Origin: Vibrio fluvialis
Lineage (GTDB): Bacteria > Pseudomonadota > Gammaproteobacteria > Enterobacterales > Vibrionaceae
Length of the DNA stretch: 64,000 nucleotides
NCBI RefSeq assembly: GCF_900460245.1
Contig: NZ_UHIP01000001.1
Location: 310,001 to 374,000 of the forward strand
Reading direction: 5' to 3'
Shown: positions 1 to 9,854 of the stretch, one piece after another
How the letters are laid out: each line of letters opens with the position of its first letter
Position numbering within the stretch: position 1 is the first letter of the stretch
Notes under the pieces: generated by a model
What the model was told of the DNA's origin: nothing
Seen by the model: the letters and a program-made list of their open reading frames with translations, nothing else
Databases searched by the model: none
Translations under genes and position numbers: made by a program

Positions 1-425
1 TTTACGTCGAGCGCGATACCTGCCAACGTCGAACCGCTGCTGATAGTGACCAGCGGTTGTTGCAAAATAGCGTGATCAAAAATGATCGGCATGGGGGTTT
101 TGAGTAACAGTGGTGTGACGGTGCCGAGCGCATAGCCCGTGATCGTTTCCACTTGCGAGAGATCCACGCACGTCATTCGTCGCCAATTAAGTAAGGCGCG
201 CACTTTTTTGGGATCCACATTGCGATCGCCCGGAGCGCAAGCCAGAGCGAGATTATCCCCCATATCACGCAATAAAATACATTTGACCATTTGGTTGGGC
301 TTAATGCCGCGTTGGCGCGCAGCATCTTCGATCGTGGTCGCGGGTGTAAGGTGCGGCAGCAGGCGATAGGGTACCTGCTGCGCATCCAGATATTGGGTGA
401 TTGGTGTGCTGATGGTGTTATTCAT
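1..425 (-). CDS. YbaK/EbsC-type aminoacyl-tRNA deacylase domain protein (partial)
   Basis: The frame is open from an ATG at 425 down to the left edge, so the C-terminus is missing and about 141 residues are visible. The protein begins [20 protein letters not shown] and continues with a Lys-containing MVKCILLRD segment and a [10 protein letters not shown] stretch, typical of the YbaK/ProX domain. Family members hydrolyse mischarged aminoacyl-tRNAs, usually Cys- or Ala-tRNA(Pro), in the cytoplasm. The start overlaps the end of ygfZ by a few bases on the same strand, so the two are probably co-transcribed and translationally coupled. A second in-frame ATG at 428 is equally possible. The exact substrate cannot be told from this fragment. 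Confidence 0.8.
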   Translation of the reverse strand, partial: MNNTISTPITQYLDAQQVPYRLLPHLTPATTIEDAARQRGIKPNQMVKCILLRDMGDNLALACAPGDRNVDPKKVRALLNWRRMTCVDLSQVETITGYALGTVTPLLLKTPMPIIFDHAILQQPLVTISSGSTLAGIALDV

Positions 426-1389
426 CATCCAGTGAATACGGCAGTGGCTGAATTGTCCAACGGGTTCCCGGTTGAGCCGTCAGACGCAGTTCCGTGCCTT
501 CTTCCAGATTGTTAGGTAACACAATCAAACCAATAGCGGTGTTATCGGCAAAGGTGTAGTGCGCTATTAAGCGGCCTGCGCTGCGCCAGTTTTCACCGAC
601 AGAACGTTCCATTTCCTGTGCATCACTGTTGGTCAGTGGCTGAGTGACGTCGCCCGCTACGATGTACATCGCACGTTTATTAATGCCGCGGTATTTTGCG
701 CGCGCGACGGTTTCCTGACCGGTGTAACAGCCTTTGGTAAAGCTGATGCCGCCGACCGCCTGAACGTTGACTGCTTGAGGAATGTGTTCGTTTTGGTCAG
801 CGCGCTCGATCACTGGAATTGCTTCTTCAATGTCAAAGCGTGTCCAGAGTGTGGCGTCGACTTTAGTGGCATCGGTGCTGGTCGCCAATTGTTCTGCGGC
901 CTCTGGGGTGACGAACAGTAACCAGCGTAGGTCGCTGATACGAACCGCTGTTCCGCCTTGGATTGCACGCACGTCGCCTTGTGAGTCGCTGAGACGATCA
1001 ATATAAGCCTGTGCTTGCACGCCCATCACGCCGAGCGCGATATCCTGGCTTTCAGTAATCTCGACTTTGGAGAAAATGGCGTACTTTTTCAGTTCACGCA
1101 GCTCTGCTTCAATCGCGGATTGTGGCTGAAACATAGCGTAGCCATCGTGATGATGAAACAGTCGAAATACCGACCATACTTTGCCTTTGGCATCGCAGTG
1201 GGCACCGAATGTGGATTGATCGCTGGCCAGAGTCACAACGTTACAGGTGACCTGACCTTGCAGATAGCTTTTCTTGTCTGCGCCGACCATAGTGATTGCG
1301 CCCCAAGAATCAAGATAAGTGAGCATCAGCTCAGGCAGAGTATCGCTTGCGTTGACGCTGAGCGGAGAGAATGTGTTTTTCCAGTCCAT
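418..1389 (-). CDS. ygfZ: tRNA-modifying protein YgfZ (folate-binding, Fe-S related)
   Basis: This 323-residue protein is of the usual YgfZ size and carries the diagnostic KGCYTGQE motif near residue 225, whose Cys is essential in the E. coli protein. The family resembles the glycine-cleavage T protein (GcvT), binds tetrahydrofolate, and supports Fe-S enzymes such as the tRNA thiomethylase MiaB. I chose the ATG at 1389 because an AGG lies eight bases upstream; an in-frame GTG at 1398 has no ribosome site. It diverges from sdhE, another respiratory-enzyme assembly factor, an arrangement common in gammaproteobacteria. Confidence 0.95.
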   Translation of the reverse strand: MDWKNTFSPLSVNASDTLPELMLTYLDSWGAITMVGADKKSYLQGQVTCNVVTLASDQSTFGAHCDAKGKVWSVFRLFHHHDGYAMFQPQSAIEAELRELKKYAIFSKVEITESQDIALGVMGVQAQAYIDRLSDSQGDVRAIQGGTAVRISDLRWLLFVTPEAAEQLATSTDATKVDATLWTRFDIEEAIPVIERADQNEHIPQAVNVQAVGGISFTKGCYTGQETVARAKYRGINKRAMYIVAGDVTQPLTNSDAQEMERSVGENWRSAGRLIAHYTFADNTAIGLIVLPNNLEEGTELRLTAQPGTRWTIQPLPYSLDDE

Positions 1390-1538
1390 GTCCTTCACCT
1401 AAGTGAAATAATTTCCACTATGTTAATCTGGATCAACTTTTTTGTCAGCTTGAACAGGGACTGTGACTGAGCTACTAGTTGAGCAAGCCCGGTGTTTGAT
1501 AAACTTGGCCGCAAATAATCATAAGGTGAGGATAACCG

Positions 1539-1799
1539 ATGTACACCGCGGAAGAAAAAGCGCGTATTAAATGGGCCTGTCGTCGTGGAATGTTAGAGCT
1601 TGATGTTGTCATCATGCCATTTTTCGAAGAGTGTTTTGATACGCTGACTGAATCAGAACAACAAGACTTTGTTTCTTTGCTTGAGTGTGATGATCCGGAT
1701 TTGTTTACTTGGGTCATGGGTCATGGTCGTTCAGAGAATCTTGGTCACGCCGCTATGGTAGACAAGATTGTCGCTCATAACCTCAGCAAAGTGCGTTAA
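1539..1799 (+). CDS. sdhE: FAD assembly factor SdhE
   Basis: A small 86-residue acidic protein with the signature RGMLE at residues 16-20, the surface that helps attach FAD covalently to succinate dehydrogenase SdhA and fumarate reductase FrdA. Length and sequence match the SdhE/YgfY family throughout. A good ribosome site (gagga) lies before the ATG. The next gene, ygfX, starts inside its 3' end, so the two form an operon as in E. coli. It acts in the cytoplasm on flavoprotein subunits before they join the membrane complex. Confidence 0.95.
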   Translation: MYTAEEKARIKWACRRGMLELDVVIMPFFEECFDTLTESEQQDFVSLLECDDPDLFTWVMGHGRSENLGHAAMVDKIVAHNLSKVR

Positions 1800-2160
1800 G
1801 CTCCACCTAACTCCTTCTTATAACGCCCGCGTTGTCGCCACCATGGTCTTTGGTTGTGTGCTGTGGGCGTTACTTCTCTCTCCAACTCCCCTTGTTGTTA
1901 CATTACTCATTATCGGTATGGGCATGGCTCTGCCTATGCAGCAATGGTTGACTCCTGCGCTCTGCGGCGATGTTGAAATCGATTTTTCCGGTAGCGTTCA
2001 GATCGGTGACGAGCGGTATGCAATTTCTCGCGTGCAGTACCTGTTTGCTTTTGCGTTTATCGTAATGGAGGGGCAAGGGCGGCGCTGGCTGTTGTGGCGC
2101 GACAGCTGCTCCGAACGGGAATACCGTCAATTATTGGTGAGACTAAAACGGGAGCTGTAG
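1768..2160 (+). CDS. ygfX: YgfX family membrane protein
   Basis: A 130-residue protein with two closely spaced hydrophobic segments in its N-terminal half (about residues 24-55) followed by a basic cytoplasmic tail ending in RLKREL. This is the YgfX architecture. The E. coli homologue (also called CptA) has been described as a toxin acting on MreB and FtsZ with YgfY/SdhE as partner, but that role is disputed and is not shown by this sequence. The likely start is a TTG at 1768 that overlaps sdhE by 32 bases; no better start is visible. A strong terminator hairpin spans its stop codon. Confidence 0.85.
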   Translation: MSLITSAKCVKLHLTPSYNARVVATMVFGCVLWALLLSPTPLVVTLLIIGMGMALPMQQWLTPALCGDVEIDFSGSVQIGDERYAISRVQYLFAFAFIVMEGQGRRWLLWRDSCSEREYRQLLVRLKREL

Positions 2161-2173
2161 CGCTCCCGTTTTT
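2146..2173. terminator. Bidirectional terminator shared by ygfX and nadB
   Basis: A perfect 10-bp stem (AAACGGGAGC / GCTCCCGTTT) with a six-base loop is followed by a T run on the plus strand and has A residues on the other side, so it can stop transcription both ways. The ygfX stop codon lies in its loop. Confidence 0.85.
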
Positions 2174-2178
2174 AGGAT

Positions 2179-3789
2179 TTATTCCTGCTCCGGCGTCAGA
2201 ATTGTCGGACCGCTGTCTTCCTGAAGTTCTGGGTAATCGAGCGTGTAGTGCAGGCCTCGGCTCTCTTTGCGCTGCATCGCACAACGTACCATCAGCTCTG
2301 CAACTTGCAGCAGGTTACGCAGTTCCAGCAGGTTGTTCGATACGCGGAAGTTGCTGTAGTACTCGTGAGTTTCCTGCTGCAACAGTTGGATGCGGCGTAA
2401 TGCGCGTTCCAAGCGTTTGTCGGTGCGCACGATACCCATGTAGTCCCACATAAACAGGCGCAGCTCGTGCCAGTTGTGCTGAATGACCACTTCTTCGTCT
2501 GAGCAGGTCACCTGACTTTCATCCCAGCCTGGCAGGCTAGGCGGCAGTTGAGCGTCTTTCAGTTTACTCAGGATATCTTTCGCTGCTGACCAAGCGTAAA
2601 CCACACACTCCAACAAGGAGTTCGATGCCATGCGGTTGGCGCCGTGCAGGCCGGTGTAGCTCACTTCGCCAATTGCATAAAGCTGATCAAGGTCGGTCTG
2701 ACCGTTCTGATTGACCATCACGCCGCCACAGGTGTAGTGCGCGGCCGGAACAATCGGGATCGGCTCTTGGGTCATATCGATACCGAGATCCATCAATCGG
2801 CTGTAGATCATCGGGAAATGCTTTTCGATGAAATCGGCGGGTTTGTGGCTGATGTCGAGATACATGCAGTCTGCGCCAAGGCGCTTCATTTCAAAGTCTA
2901 TCGCGCGGGCGACCACGTCACGTGGCGCAAGCTCGGCGCGTTCATCAAAGTCCGGCATAAAACGCGAACCATCCGGACGGCGCAGATAGGCGCCTTCGCC
3001 GCGCAGCGCTTCGGTGAGCAGGAAGTTACGGGCATCCGGGTGATATAAACAAGTCGGATGGAACTGGTTAAATTCCAGGTTGGCCACTCGGCAACCGGCA
3101 CGCCACGCAATCGCGATCCCGTCACCGGAAGAGACATCCGGGTTTGAGGTGTACTGGTACACTTTTGATGCGCCGCCAGTGGCGAGAACCACAAACTTGG
3201 CGCGAATGACTTCGACGTGTTCTTCGTTACGGTTCCAGACATAGGCACCGACGACTTTGTCGGCGCGGCCGCCAACTTTATCTTCAGTGATTAAGTCCAG
3301 CGCGTTGTAGCGCTCAAGCAACGTAATGTTCGGGTGATTATGAACGTTGTCCTGCAGAGACGTTTGCACGGCCATGCCAGTGGCATCGGCGGCATGCAGA
3401 ATGCGGCGATGACTGTGGCCGCCTTCACGAGTCAGGTGATAACGCGGCTCGTCTTCGTCACTGTCTTCTTCTTTATCAAACGGTACACCGCCATCGATCA
3501 GCCACTGCACACACTCTTTGGCGTGTTCGGCAATAAAGCGAACCGTGCCTTCTTCGCAAATCCCTGCGCCGGCAATGAGAGTATCCTGAACGTGAGAATC
3601 AATGCTGTCCGATTCATCAAACACGGCGGCAATTCCGCCCTGAGCATAATAGGTTGACCCTTCGCTGCGAGGGCCCTTACTCAGAACGATGACTTTGCTA
3701 TGCTTGGCCACACGCAGGGCTAACGACAAGCCTGCGGCACCACTTCCCACGACTAATACATCACACTGATGTTCTCGGTTGGCGTTCAT
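2179..3789 (-). CDS. nadB: L-aspartate oxidase
   Basis: NadB oxidises L-aspartate to iminoaspartate using FAD, the first step of de novo NAD synthesis; NadA (not in this window) then makes quinolinate. The 536-residue protein begins with a Rossmann GSGAAGL FAD-binding loop near residue 16. It contains the fumarate reductase/succinate dehydrogenase flavoprotein features [17 protein letters not shown] and a RDVVARAI catalytic segment, and it ends with the helical C-terminal domain. Length is typical. It is divergent from rpoE, as in enterobacteria. The leader holds an unexplained inverted repeat that may be an operator. Confidence 0.97.
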   Translation of the reverse strand: MNANREHQCDVLVVGSGAAGLSLALRVAKHSKVIVLSKGPRSEGSTYYAQGGIAAVFDESDSIDSHVQDTLIAGAGICEEGTVRFIAEHAKECVQWLIDGGVPFDKEEDSDEDEPRYHLTREGGHSHRRILHAADATGMAVQTSLQDNVHNHPNITLLERYNALDLITEDKVGGRADKVVGAYVWNRNEEHVEVIRAKFVVLATGGASKVYQYTSNPDVSSGDGIAIAWRAGCRVANLEFNQFHPTCLYHPDARNFLLTEALRGEGAYLRRPDGSRFMPDFDERAELAPRDVVARAIDFEMKRLGADCMYLDISHKPADFIEKHFPMIYSRLMDLGIDMTQEPIPIVPAAHYTCGGVMVNQNGQTDLDQLYAIGEVSYTGLHGANRMASNSLLECVVYAWSAAKDILSKLKDAQLPPSLPGWDESQVTCSDEEVVIQHNWHELRLFMWDYMGIVRTDKRLERALRRIQLLQQETHEYYSNFRVSNNLLELRNLLQVAELMVRCAMQRKESRGLHYTLDYPELQEDSGPTILTPEQE

Positions 3790-3815
3790 AAAATGTTTAT
3801 ATTCCCGAACTAAAG

Positions 3816-3835
3816 TTAGAGTGGTCCTACTCTAA
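3816..3835. promoter_or_regulatory. Inverted repeat in the nadB leader (candidate operator)
   Basis: TTAGAGT and ACTCTAA are perfect complements separated by six bases, and the flanking AAA/TTT extends the symmetry past one mismatch. The repeat sits 27 bp upstream of the nadB start, where a repressor would act. It does not match the NadR box known from enterobacteria (TGTTTA-N6-TAAACA), so the protein that binds it, if any, is unknown. Confidence 0.4.
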
Positions 3836-4132
3836 GTTTAAAATACAGCACGCTGTGTTCCCGTTGCCCGCTAGCGAGATTGAGCAACCGTGTCATCTGA
3901 ATGGCCTAATTGTCAGGGAACAATACAACGTGAGTCCGTTTTGCTTCAAAGTGTCGGGTGGTCATAGGCATGACCCGAAATTCTTTGAGGGCTTTATCTT
4001 CGCGCTAAAAGCAATACTTTGTAAATGCTATTGTCTTTTCCGATTCCTGTCCCCAATATTCAGGGAGTTTTCCAGGAACCTAGATTACATCACAATGCGA
4101 TTGGTGAATGGTAAAAAAATTCACACAGAATT

Positions 4133-4160
4133 GAACTTTCCCTGCGCGGCTGAGTCACAA
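4133..4160 (+). promoter_or_regulatory. Candidate sigma-E autoregulatory promoter of rpoE
   Basis: GAACTT at 4133-4138, 16 bases, then TCACAA at 4155-4160. The -35 element and the spacing match sigma-E promoters (GGAACTT-N16-TCTRA); the -10 element is weaker. It lies about 100 bp upstream of rpoE, as expected for the autoregulated promoter known in enterobacteria. Confidence 0.5.
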
Positions 4161-4258
4161 TAGTGCTCATGTAGGCAGTGGTGTCAAGATAACATTCTGC
4201 ATAATTAGAGCCCATATCTGAGAAGGTACGGGATATAACAATAGGAGTAACCGCTCGA

Positions 4259-4831
4259 ATGAACGAGCAGCTGACCGATCAAGTGTTGATTGAGCGAGTT
4301 CAGAACGGAGATAAGCAAGCGTTTAATCTTTTGGTACTGAGATATCAAAACAAGGTCTGCAATCTTATCTCCAGGTATGTGAGCAATTCAGGAGATGTGG
4401 CGGATGTTGCCCAGGAAGCCTTTATTAAGGCTTATCGCGCTATTCCGACCTTTCGCGGCGAAAGTGCGTTTTACACTTGGCTTTACCGTATTGCTGTTAA
4501 TACCGCAAAAAATCACATCGTGGCGCAAAGCCGTCGTCCGCCGGCAAATGATGTTGATGCTGAAGAAGCTGAATTTTACGAAAGCGGCAACGCGTTAAAA
4601 GAAATATCGAACCCAGAAAACATTACGCTGTCCAAAGAGTTAAAGCAGGCGGTGTTTAGTGCGATAGAAGCGTTGCCTGAAGATTTAAAAACCGCGATGA
4701 CGTTGCGCGAGCTTGATGGCTTGAGTTACGAAGATATCGCAGAAGTCATGGATTGCCCCGTAGGTACGGTGCGTTCTCGTATCTTCCGTGCTCGTGAAGC
4801 GGTAGAAAAGAGAATCAAACCTCTTTTATAG
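4259..4831 (+). CDS. rpoE: RNA polymerase sigma factor RpoE (sigma-E)
   Basis: An extracytoplasmic-function sigma factor of 190 residues that directs the envelope-stress regulon. Region 2 (about residues 25-95) has the DVAQEAFIKAYRAI and FYTWLYRIAVNTAKN segments, and region 4 (about 135-185) carries the LSYEDIAEVM...GTVRSRIFRAREA helix-turn-helix. It is held inactive at the inner membrane by RseA, the next gene. An AGGAG lies upstream of the ATG at 4259. It heads the rpoE-rseA-rseB-rseC operon. Confidence 0.98.
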   Translation: MNEQLTDQVLIERVQNGDKQAFNLLVLRYQNKVCNLISRYVSNSGDVADVAQEAFIKAYRAIPTFRGESAFYTWLYRIAVNTAKNHIVAQSRRPPANDVDAEEAEFYESGNALKEISNPENITLSKELKQAVFSAIEALPEDLKTAMTLRELDGLSYEDIAEVMDCPVGTVRSRIFRAREAVEKRIKPLL

Positions 4832-4861
4832 CGCAAACCGGCAAAAACAATGGTGAAAATA

Positions 4862-5491
4862 ATGGCTGACAAAGAGAAACTTTCAGCTCTCATGGATGGA
4901 GAACTGGTCGACAAGCTGCTGATTCAAGAATTGGCCAGCGACAGTGACAGTCTCGACACGTGGAAAAATTACCATCTGATTGGTGATGTGATGCGTGGCG
5001 ATGCGCCTGTACGACCAGAATGGGATATCGCTGAAAGTGTGGCATTAGCGTTGGAAAATGAACCTGCGCATACCTCGTTTAGCACTGCCAGCACAAATGT
5101 TACCGACCTCAACCAAGCCCGCGTCGAAGCTCAGCCAAAACCTGAGCAGGCTCGCCGTCAGTTACCAGCTTGGTTATCCCAGTTTGGACAAGTTGCCGTT
5201 GCAGCTTGCGTATCTTTAGCGGTAATCATTGGTGTGCAGCAATACGGCGGCGGTGACGGCACAACGCCACAGCAGGATCAGTTACCTGTGCTGCAAACGG
5301 TTCCGTTTTCAGGCAGTGCAGAACCTGTTAGCCTGACTCGTGAATCTGTCGAAAGACACAGTAATGAAGCGAATGTTCAAGAGCAGCGTCGTCGTGTAAA
5401 CGCCTTGCTGCAAGACTATGAACTGCAATTAAGATTGAACAGTGAGAACCTGGGTTCTCAGTCCGATCCAGTCGAACCGGTAGTTGAATGA
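4862..5491 (+). CDS. rseA: Anti-sigma-E factor RseA
   Basis: A 209-residue single-pass inner-membrane protein. The N-terminal cytoplasmic domain (MADKEKLSALMDGELVD) is the RseA sigma-binding domain. A membrane segment lies around residues 105-125 (VAVAACVSLAVIIGV), and the C-terminal part faces the periplasm, where DegS cuts it and RseB shields it. An in-frame ATG at 4850 would add four residues; I prefer 4862 because family members begin MADKEK-like. Its stop overlaps the rseB start, implying translational coupling. Confidence 0.95.
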   Translation: MADKEKLSALMDGELVDKLLIQELASDSDSLDTWKNYHLIGDVMRGDAPVRPEWDIAESVALALENEPAHTSFSTASTNVTDLNQARVEAQPKPEQARRQLPAWLSQFGQVAVAACVSLAVIIGVQQYGGGDGTTPQQDQLPVLQTVPFSGSAEPVSLTRESVERHSNEANVQEQRRRVNALLQDYELQLRLNSENLGSQSDPVEPVVE

Positions 5492-6456
5492 AGAAACTTC
5501 TGATCAGTGTGCTGACACTGTTCAGTTTGGGCACCAGTACCGCCTTTGCAGAGGAAGAATCTGCAGAGGCGTTGTTGCATCAAATGAACGAAGCCAGTCA
5601 GCATCTCAATTATGAACTGTCTTATATCCTGATTAAGAAAAACAGCATTGAACCTTTGTTGTATCGTCATGCGCGTGAAGCCAACGATCAACAGCTGGCT
5701 CATCTGGTGTACCTCAGTGGGCCTGTGCGCGAAGTGATTCGTCGTGGCAACGAAGTCAGCTACGTCGAGCCGGGTGTTGAACCTTTCACGATCGAATCGG
5801 GCAACATGGTGGCACCGACCATTCCGATGCTCAACAGCGATGTTGATGAACTCAGCCAGTACTACGACTTTGTCAAAGTAGGGCGCGCTCGTGAAGCTGG
5901 CGCCGCTTGTCAGGTGCTGCGTATCGTCCCGAAAGATGGTCTGCGTTATTCGTATGTGTTGTGGGTTGATGAACACAGCAATCTGCCGTTACGCGCCGAT
6001 CTGGTTGACCGCGATGGTGAAGTGTTGGAGCAATACCGCACCATTTCATACTCAGTCAGCGACAAACTGGCTGAACTGATGGCCGGGCTGAATAAAGTAC
6101 AGCTGCCGGAAGTGCTGTCACTGCCTAAAGGCAATATCACTGACACATTCTGGTCGGTGGGTTGGACACCGGAAGGCTTTAAACCATTGGAGCTGAACCG
6201 TTACCGCATGGCGATTACGGAACGTCTGGTGGAGAGTCAGATGTTCTCTGATGGGCTGTTCAGTTTTTCTGTCTATGTGTCTGCCAGTGACAACTTCTCC
6301 CTTAAAGGTCAGTTGGTTCGTCAGGGCCGCCGCACGTTGCACAGTTTTGTGAAAGGCGACAGTGAAATTTCTGTGGTGGGTGATATTCCGCCGGATACCG
6401 CCAAACGCATCGCACAATCAGTGGTGTTCCATACTGACGGAGCACCGAAACCATGA
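5488..6456 (+). CDS. rseB: Sigma-E regulatory protein RseB
   Basis: A 322-residue periplasmic protein with a clear signal peptide (KKLLISVLTLFSLGTSTAFA, cleaved before EE). The rest is the MucB/RseB fold: a lipoprotein-carrier-like domain followed by a C-terminal domain. RseB binds the periplasmic tail of RseA and protects it from DegS until mislocalised LPS or lipoprotein signals displace it. It overlaps rseA by four bases (ATGA) and rseC by four bases, a tightly coupled operon. Confidence 0.95.
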   Translation: MKKLLISVLTLFSLGTSTAFAEEESAEALLHQMNEASQHLNYELSYILIKKNSIEPLLYRHAREANDQQLAHLVYLSGPVREVIRRGNEVSYVEPGVEPFTIESGNMVAPTIPMLNSDVDELSQYYDFVKVGRAREAGAACQVLRIVPKDGLRYSYVLWVDEHSNLPLRADLVDRDGEVLEQYRTISYSVSDKLAELMAGLNKVQLPEVLSLPKGNITDTFWSVGWTPEGFKPLELNRYRMAITERLVESQMFSDGLFSFSVYVSASDNFSLKGQLVRQGRRTLHSFVKGDSEISVVGDIPPDTAKRIAQSVVFHTDGAPKP

Positions 6457-6923
6457 TGACCGCATTAGCCACAGTGACTGCCGTAGCAAGCCAAAAACAC
6501 GGCTATCATGTTGAACTCAGTTGTGAGCAGCAGACCAGCTGCAACAGCTGTGCGTCTTCAAAAAGCTGTGGCACAGGGATTGTCTCGAAAGCGATCGGCA
6601 ATAAATCACTGTTCTGGCAACTGGATACCGACAAAAAAGTCGAGCAGGGCCAGGTGGTTGAAATCGGTTTTCCTGAGAAAAGCCTGCTGCAGTCAGCGGC
6701 GCTGGTTTATCTGGTTCCGCTACTGATGATGATTCTCGGCGCCTGGCTGGCGGATGCCTGGCTGGCACCGCTGCTCGGCATGGGCGAAGGCGTGATTATC
6801 CTCACGTCTCTGCTGTTTATCGGATTAGGCATCGCGATGGCGAAACGCTGGTCGACGCGACTGGAGAAGCGCTCTGCACAAGAGGTGGTTCTGCTGCGTG
6901 TCCTTGGACAACCCATCGCCTAA
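6453..6923 (+). CDS. rseC: SoxR-reducing / sigma-E regulator RseC
   Basis: A 156-residue integral membrane protein. The N-terminal part has a cysteine cluster (CEQQTSCNSCASSKSCGTG, about residues 24-42). Two transmembrane helices follow (about 76-95 and 103-125), then a basic cytoplasmic tail, which is the RseC/MucC architecture. In enterobacteria RseC mildly affects sigma-E output and belongs to the electron path that re-reduces SoxR. It is the last gene of the sigma-E operon, starting inside rseB. Confidence 0.93.
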   Translation: MMTALATVTAVASQKHGYHVELSCEQQTSCNSCASSKSCGTGIVSKAIGNKSLFWQLDTDKKVEQGQVVEIGFPEKSLLQSAALVYLVPLLMMILGAWLADAWLAPLLGMGEGVIILTSLLFIGLGIAMAKRWSTRLEKRSAQEVVLLRVLGQPIA

Positions 6924-6977
6924 ATTATGGTGCGAACCCCAACGAAATTGGGTAGAATCGGCCAACTTGAATGAAAT

Positions 6978-6999
6978 GCCGCCAGCTGCGGCCTTTCTT
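6978..6999 (+). terminator. Possible weak terminator after rseC
   Basis: GCCGC and GCGGC pair around a five-base loop and are followed by CTTTCTT. The stem is short and the T run is broken, so read-through into lepA is likely. Confidence 0.35.
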
Positions 7000-7037
7000 A
7001 TGTCCTAATTAGTAAAGAGTTTAGTCATCCCAAACCT

Positions 7038-8831
7038 ATGAAGCACATTCGTAACTTTTCGATTATCGCCCACATTGACCATGGTAAATCGACCCTGTCT
7101 GACCGCTTAATCCAAGTCTGTGGAGGCTTAAGCGACCGTGAAATGGCCGAACAAGTTCTTGATTCCATGGACCTTGAACGTGAGCGTGGTATCACCATCA
7201 AAGCGCAGAGTGTGACTCTCGATTACCATGCAAAAGATGGCGAAACCTACCAACTTAACTTCATCGATACTCCGGGACACGTGGACTTCTCGTATGAAGT
7301 GTCTCGTTCTCTGGCTGCGTGTGAAGGTGCACTGCTGGTGGTGGACGCGGGTCAAGGCGTAGAAGCGCAAACATTGGCCAACTGTTACACCGCGATCGAA
7401 ATGGATCTGGAAGTCGTGCCAATCCTGAACAAGATCGACCTGCCAGCGGCAGAGCCGGAGCGTGTGGCTGAAGAGATTGAAGACATCGTCGGTATCGATG
7501 CGATTGACGCTGTACGTTGTTCAGCGAAAACCGGCGTTGGTGTTGATGATGTACTGGAAAAAATCGTGTCTGCGATTCCAGCACCAGAAGGCGATCCTGA
7601 TGCACCGCTGCAAGCGCTGATCATCGACTCTTGGTTCGATAACTACCTGGGCGTAGTGTCTCTGGTTCGAATCAAAAACGGTAAGCTGAAGAAAAACGAT
7701 AAGATCAAAGTGATGAGCACTGGCCAGGTTTGGGGTGTGGATCGCTTAGGTATTTTCACACCAAAACAAGTCGACACTAACGATCTCGAAACGGGTGAAG
7801 TGGGCTGGGTTGTGTGTGGTATTAAAGACATTCTTGGCGCGCCAGTCGGTGATACCCTGACGCTGGCGAAGAACGGCTGTGACAAACCATTGCCAGGCTT
7901 TAAGAAAGTCAAACCTCAGGTTTATGCGGGTCTGTTCCCGGTGTCGTCTGACGACTACGAAGCTTTCCGTGATGCGCTGGGTAAACTGAGCCTGAACGAT
8001 GCGTCGCTGTTCTACGAACCAGAAACGTCTGCGGCTCTGGGCTTTGGTTTCCGTTGTGGTTTCCTTGGCATGCTGCACATGGAAATCATTCAGGAACGTC
8101 TGGAGCGTGAATACGATCTGGACCTGATCACCACGGCACCAACCGTAGTGTACGAAGTTCTGAAGACTGACAAAGAAATCATGCATGTTGATAGCCCGGC
8201 CAAACTGCCTGCTATTAACGATGTAGAAGAAATTCGCGAGCCGATTGCGCGCTGTAACATTCTGGTTCCAGCGGATTACCTGGGTAACGTGATTACACTG
8301 TGTATTGAAAAACGCGGTATTCAGGTTGACATGGTTTACCACGGTAATCAGGTTGCGCTGACGTACGATATTCCTATGGCCGAAGTGGTTCTGGATTTCT
8401 TCGACCGTCTGAAATCGACCTCTCGTGGCTACGCTTCTCTGGATTACGGCTTCCAGCGTTTTGAAGCGTCGAACATGGTACGTGTAGACGTACTGCTGAA
8501 CGGCGACAAAGTGGATGCTCTGGCGATCATCACGCACAAAGATCAGTCTCAGACGCGCGGTCGTCAACTGGTTGAGAAGATGAAAGAGTTCATTCCTCGT
8601 CAGATGTTTGATATCGCGATTCAGGCGGCGATCGGTAACCACATCATCGCGCGTTCAACCGTGAAACAGCTACGTAAAAACGTACTGGCGAAATGTTACG
8701 GTGGTGACGTGAGTCGTAAGAAGAAACTGTTGAAGAAACAGAAAGAAGGTAAGAAACGCATGAAGCAAATCGGTAACGTTGAGCTTCCACAAGAAGCGTT
8801 CTTAGCCATTCTTCACGTAGGCAAAGACTAA
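7038..8831 (+). CDS. lepA: Elongation factor 4 (LepA), ribosome-associated GTPase
   Basis: The protein is 597 residues, the normal LepA length. The GTPase domain shows G1 AHIDHGKST (near residue 11), G3 DTPGHVDF and G4 NKIDLP. The EF-G-like domains and the LepA-specific C-terminal domain with its lysine-rich end ([20 protein letters not shown]) follow. LepA binds the ribosome and influences initiation or 30S maturation and back-translocation; its precise job is debated. It begins the lepA-lepB-rnc-era group found across gammaproteobacteria. Confidence 0.98.
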   Translation: MKHIRNFSIIAHIDHGKSTLSDRLIQVCGGLSDREMAEQVLDSMDLERERGITIKAQSVTLDYHAKDGETYQLNFIDTPGHVDFSYEVSRSLAACEGALLVVDAGQGVEAQTLANCYTAIEMDLEVVPILNKIDLPAAEPERVAEEIEDIVGIDAIDAVRCSAKTGVGVDDVLEKIVSAIPAPEGDPDAPLQALIIDSWFDNYLGVVSLVRIKNGKLKKNDKIKVMSTGQVWGVDRLGIFTPKQVDTNDLETGEVGWVVCGIKDILGAPVGDTLTLAKNGCDKPLPGFKKVKPQVYAGLFPVSSDDYEAFRDALGKLSLNDASLFYEPETSAALGFGFRCGFLGMLHMEIIQERLEREYDLDLITTAPTVVYEVLKTDKEIMHVDSPAKLPAINDVEEIREPIARCNILVPADYLGNVITLCIEKRGIQVDMVYHGNQVALTYDIPMAEVVLDFFDRLKSTSRGYASLDYGFQRFEASNMVRVDVLLNGDKVDALAIITHKDQSQTRGRQLVEKMKEFIPRQMFDIAIQAAIGNHIIARSTVKQLRKNVLAKCYGGDVSRKKKLLKKQKEGKKRMKQIGNVELPQEAFLAILHVGKD

Positions 8832-8870
8832 ACTCTGTTGTCTACGTTAGGTTGCTTGCATTAACTCTCA

Positions 8871-8907
8871 AGTGAAAGGGTCTCGGCTCTTTCACTTTCG
8901 TATTTTT
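8871..8907 (+). terminator. Hairpin between lepA and lepB (possible attenuator)
   Basis: AGTGAAAG pairs with CTTTCACT across a ten-base loop, and a T run follows after five bases. The offset T run makes it a weak terminator, more likely an attenuator inside the operon. Confidence 0.4.
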
Positions 8908-8922
8908 AGATAAGGGAAGTCA

Positions 8923-9819
8923 ATGGCTAATACATTTTCACTCATTCTGGTCATCATCACACTCGTGACTGGTGTCATTTGGGCACTGGAAAAATGGGTG
9001 TGGGCGAAGAAGCGTCAGGCAAAAATGGCGCAACTACAAAGTGAAAACCACGTTATTGATGCCTCTTTGACGGCGAAAATCCATCCACAACCGTGGTGGG
9101 TGGAAAACTCGGTGTCGATTTTCCCTGTGATTGCGTTTGTTCTGGTGCTGCGTTCGTTTGTGTTTGAACCGTTCCAGATCCCGTCCGGTTCGATGATGCC
9201 AACTCTGCTGGTGGGCGATTTTATTCTGGTCGAAAAATACGCATACGGTCTGAAAGATCCGGTGTGGCGCACGCAACTGCTCGAAACGGGCAAACCACAA
9301 CGCGGCGATATCGTGGTATTCAAATACCCGAAAAACCCTAATGTGGATTACATCAAACGTGTGGTCGGCATGCCGGGCGACACGGTACGCTACAGCAGTA
9401 CCAAAGAAGTGTGTATTCAGCCAAAAGGCGAATCGCAATGCAAACAAGTGAAGCTTTCCAACGTGGTGGAGAGTCCGTTCATTCAGAATAATATCCCGCT
9501 GATTCAACTTGATGAGCAGCTGGGACAAGTGAAACACAACATTCTTATTAACCCGCTGCGCATTGACGATGTCGCTGAATATCAGCCGCGCCGTGGTGTG
9601 AACGAATGGGTGGTTCCACAAGGGCACTATTTTGTGATGGGTGATAACCGTGACAACAGTGCTGACAGCCGTTTTTGGGGCTTTGTTCCAGAAGCTAACT
9701 TAGTCGGTAAAGCCGTGGCGATTTGGATCAGCTTTGAGTTTGATCGTACGCCAGACAGCGTGCTGCCGGCTTGGATTCCAACTGGTGTGCGTTTCAACCG
9801 CATCGGTGGCATTAACTAG
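8923..9819 (+). CDS. lepB: Signal peptidase I
   Basis: LepB removes signal peptides from exported pre-proteins at the periplasmic face of the inner membrane. The 298-residue protein has two N-terminal membrane helices (about 5-22 and 64-78). The catalytic serine is Ser90 in PSGSMMPT, the general-base lysine lies in [11 protein letters not shown], and the conserved box [15 protein letters not shown] is in the C-terminal half. An AGGGAAG ribosome site precedes the ATG. It lies between lepA and rnc as in E. coli. Confidence 0.98.
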   Translation: MANTFSLILVIITLVTGVIWALEKWVWAKKRQAKMAQLQSENHVIDASLTAKIHPQPWWVENSVSIFPVIAFVLVLRSFVFEPFQIPSGSMMPTLLVGDFILVEKYAYGLKDPVWRTQLLETGKPQRGDIVVFKYPKNPNVDYIKRVVGMPGDTVRYSSTKEVCIQPKGESQCKQVKLSNVVESPFIQNNIPLIQLDEQLGQVKHNILINPLRIDDVAEYQPRRGVNEWVVPQGHYFVMGDNRDNSADSRFWGFVPEANLVGKAVAIWISFEFDRTPDSVLPAWIPTGVRFNRIGGIN

Positions 9820-9854
9820 GTCAGCGGCAGCTGATCGCAACACATCGAGAGAGT

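Larger units (their letters stand above)
3790..4258. promoter_or_regulatory. Divergent nadB-rpoE intergenic region
   Basis: This 469-bp gap holds the control signals of two divergent units. Near nadB lies an inverted repeat at 3816-3835. Near rpoE lies a candidate sigma-E promoter at 4133-4160. A plus-strand open frame of about 100 codons (3855-4163) crosses it, but it has no family resemblance that I recognise and overlaps the promoter, so I do not call it a gene. Nothing else in the middle of the region is recognisable. Confidence 0.6.

Noticed and set aside
3855..4163. A possible 102-codon gene upstream of rpoE
   Set aside because: It runs through the candidate sigma-E promoter, has no convincing ribosome site and no recognised family; could be revisited only with ribosome-profiling data.
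7746..8642. A 298-codon open frame antisense to lepA
   Set aside because: Lies wholly inside lepA, no domain resemblance, no ribosome site.
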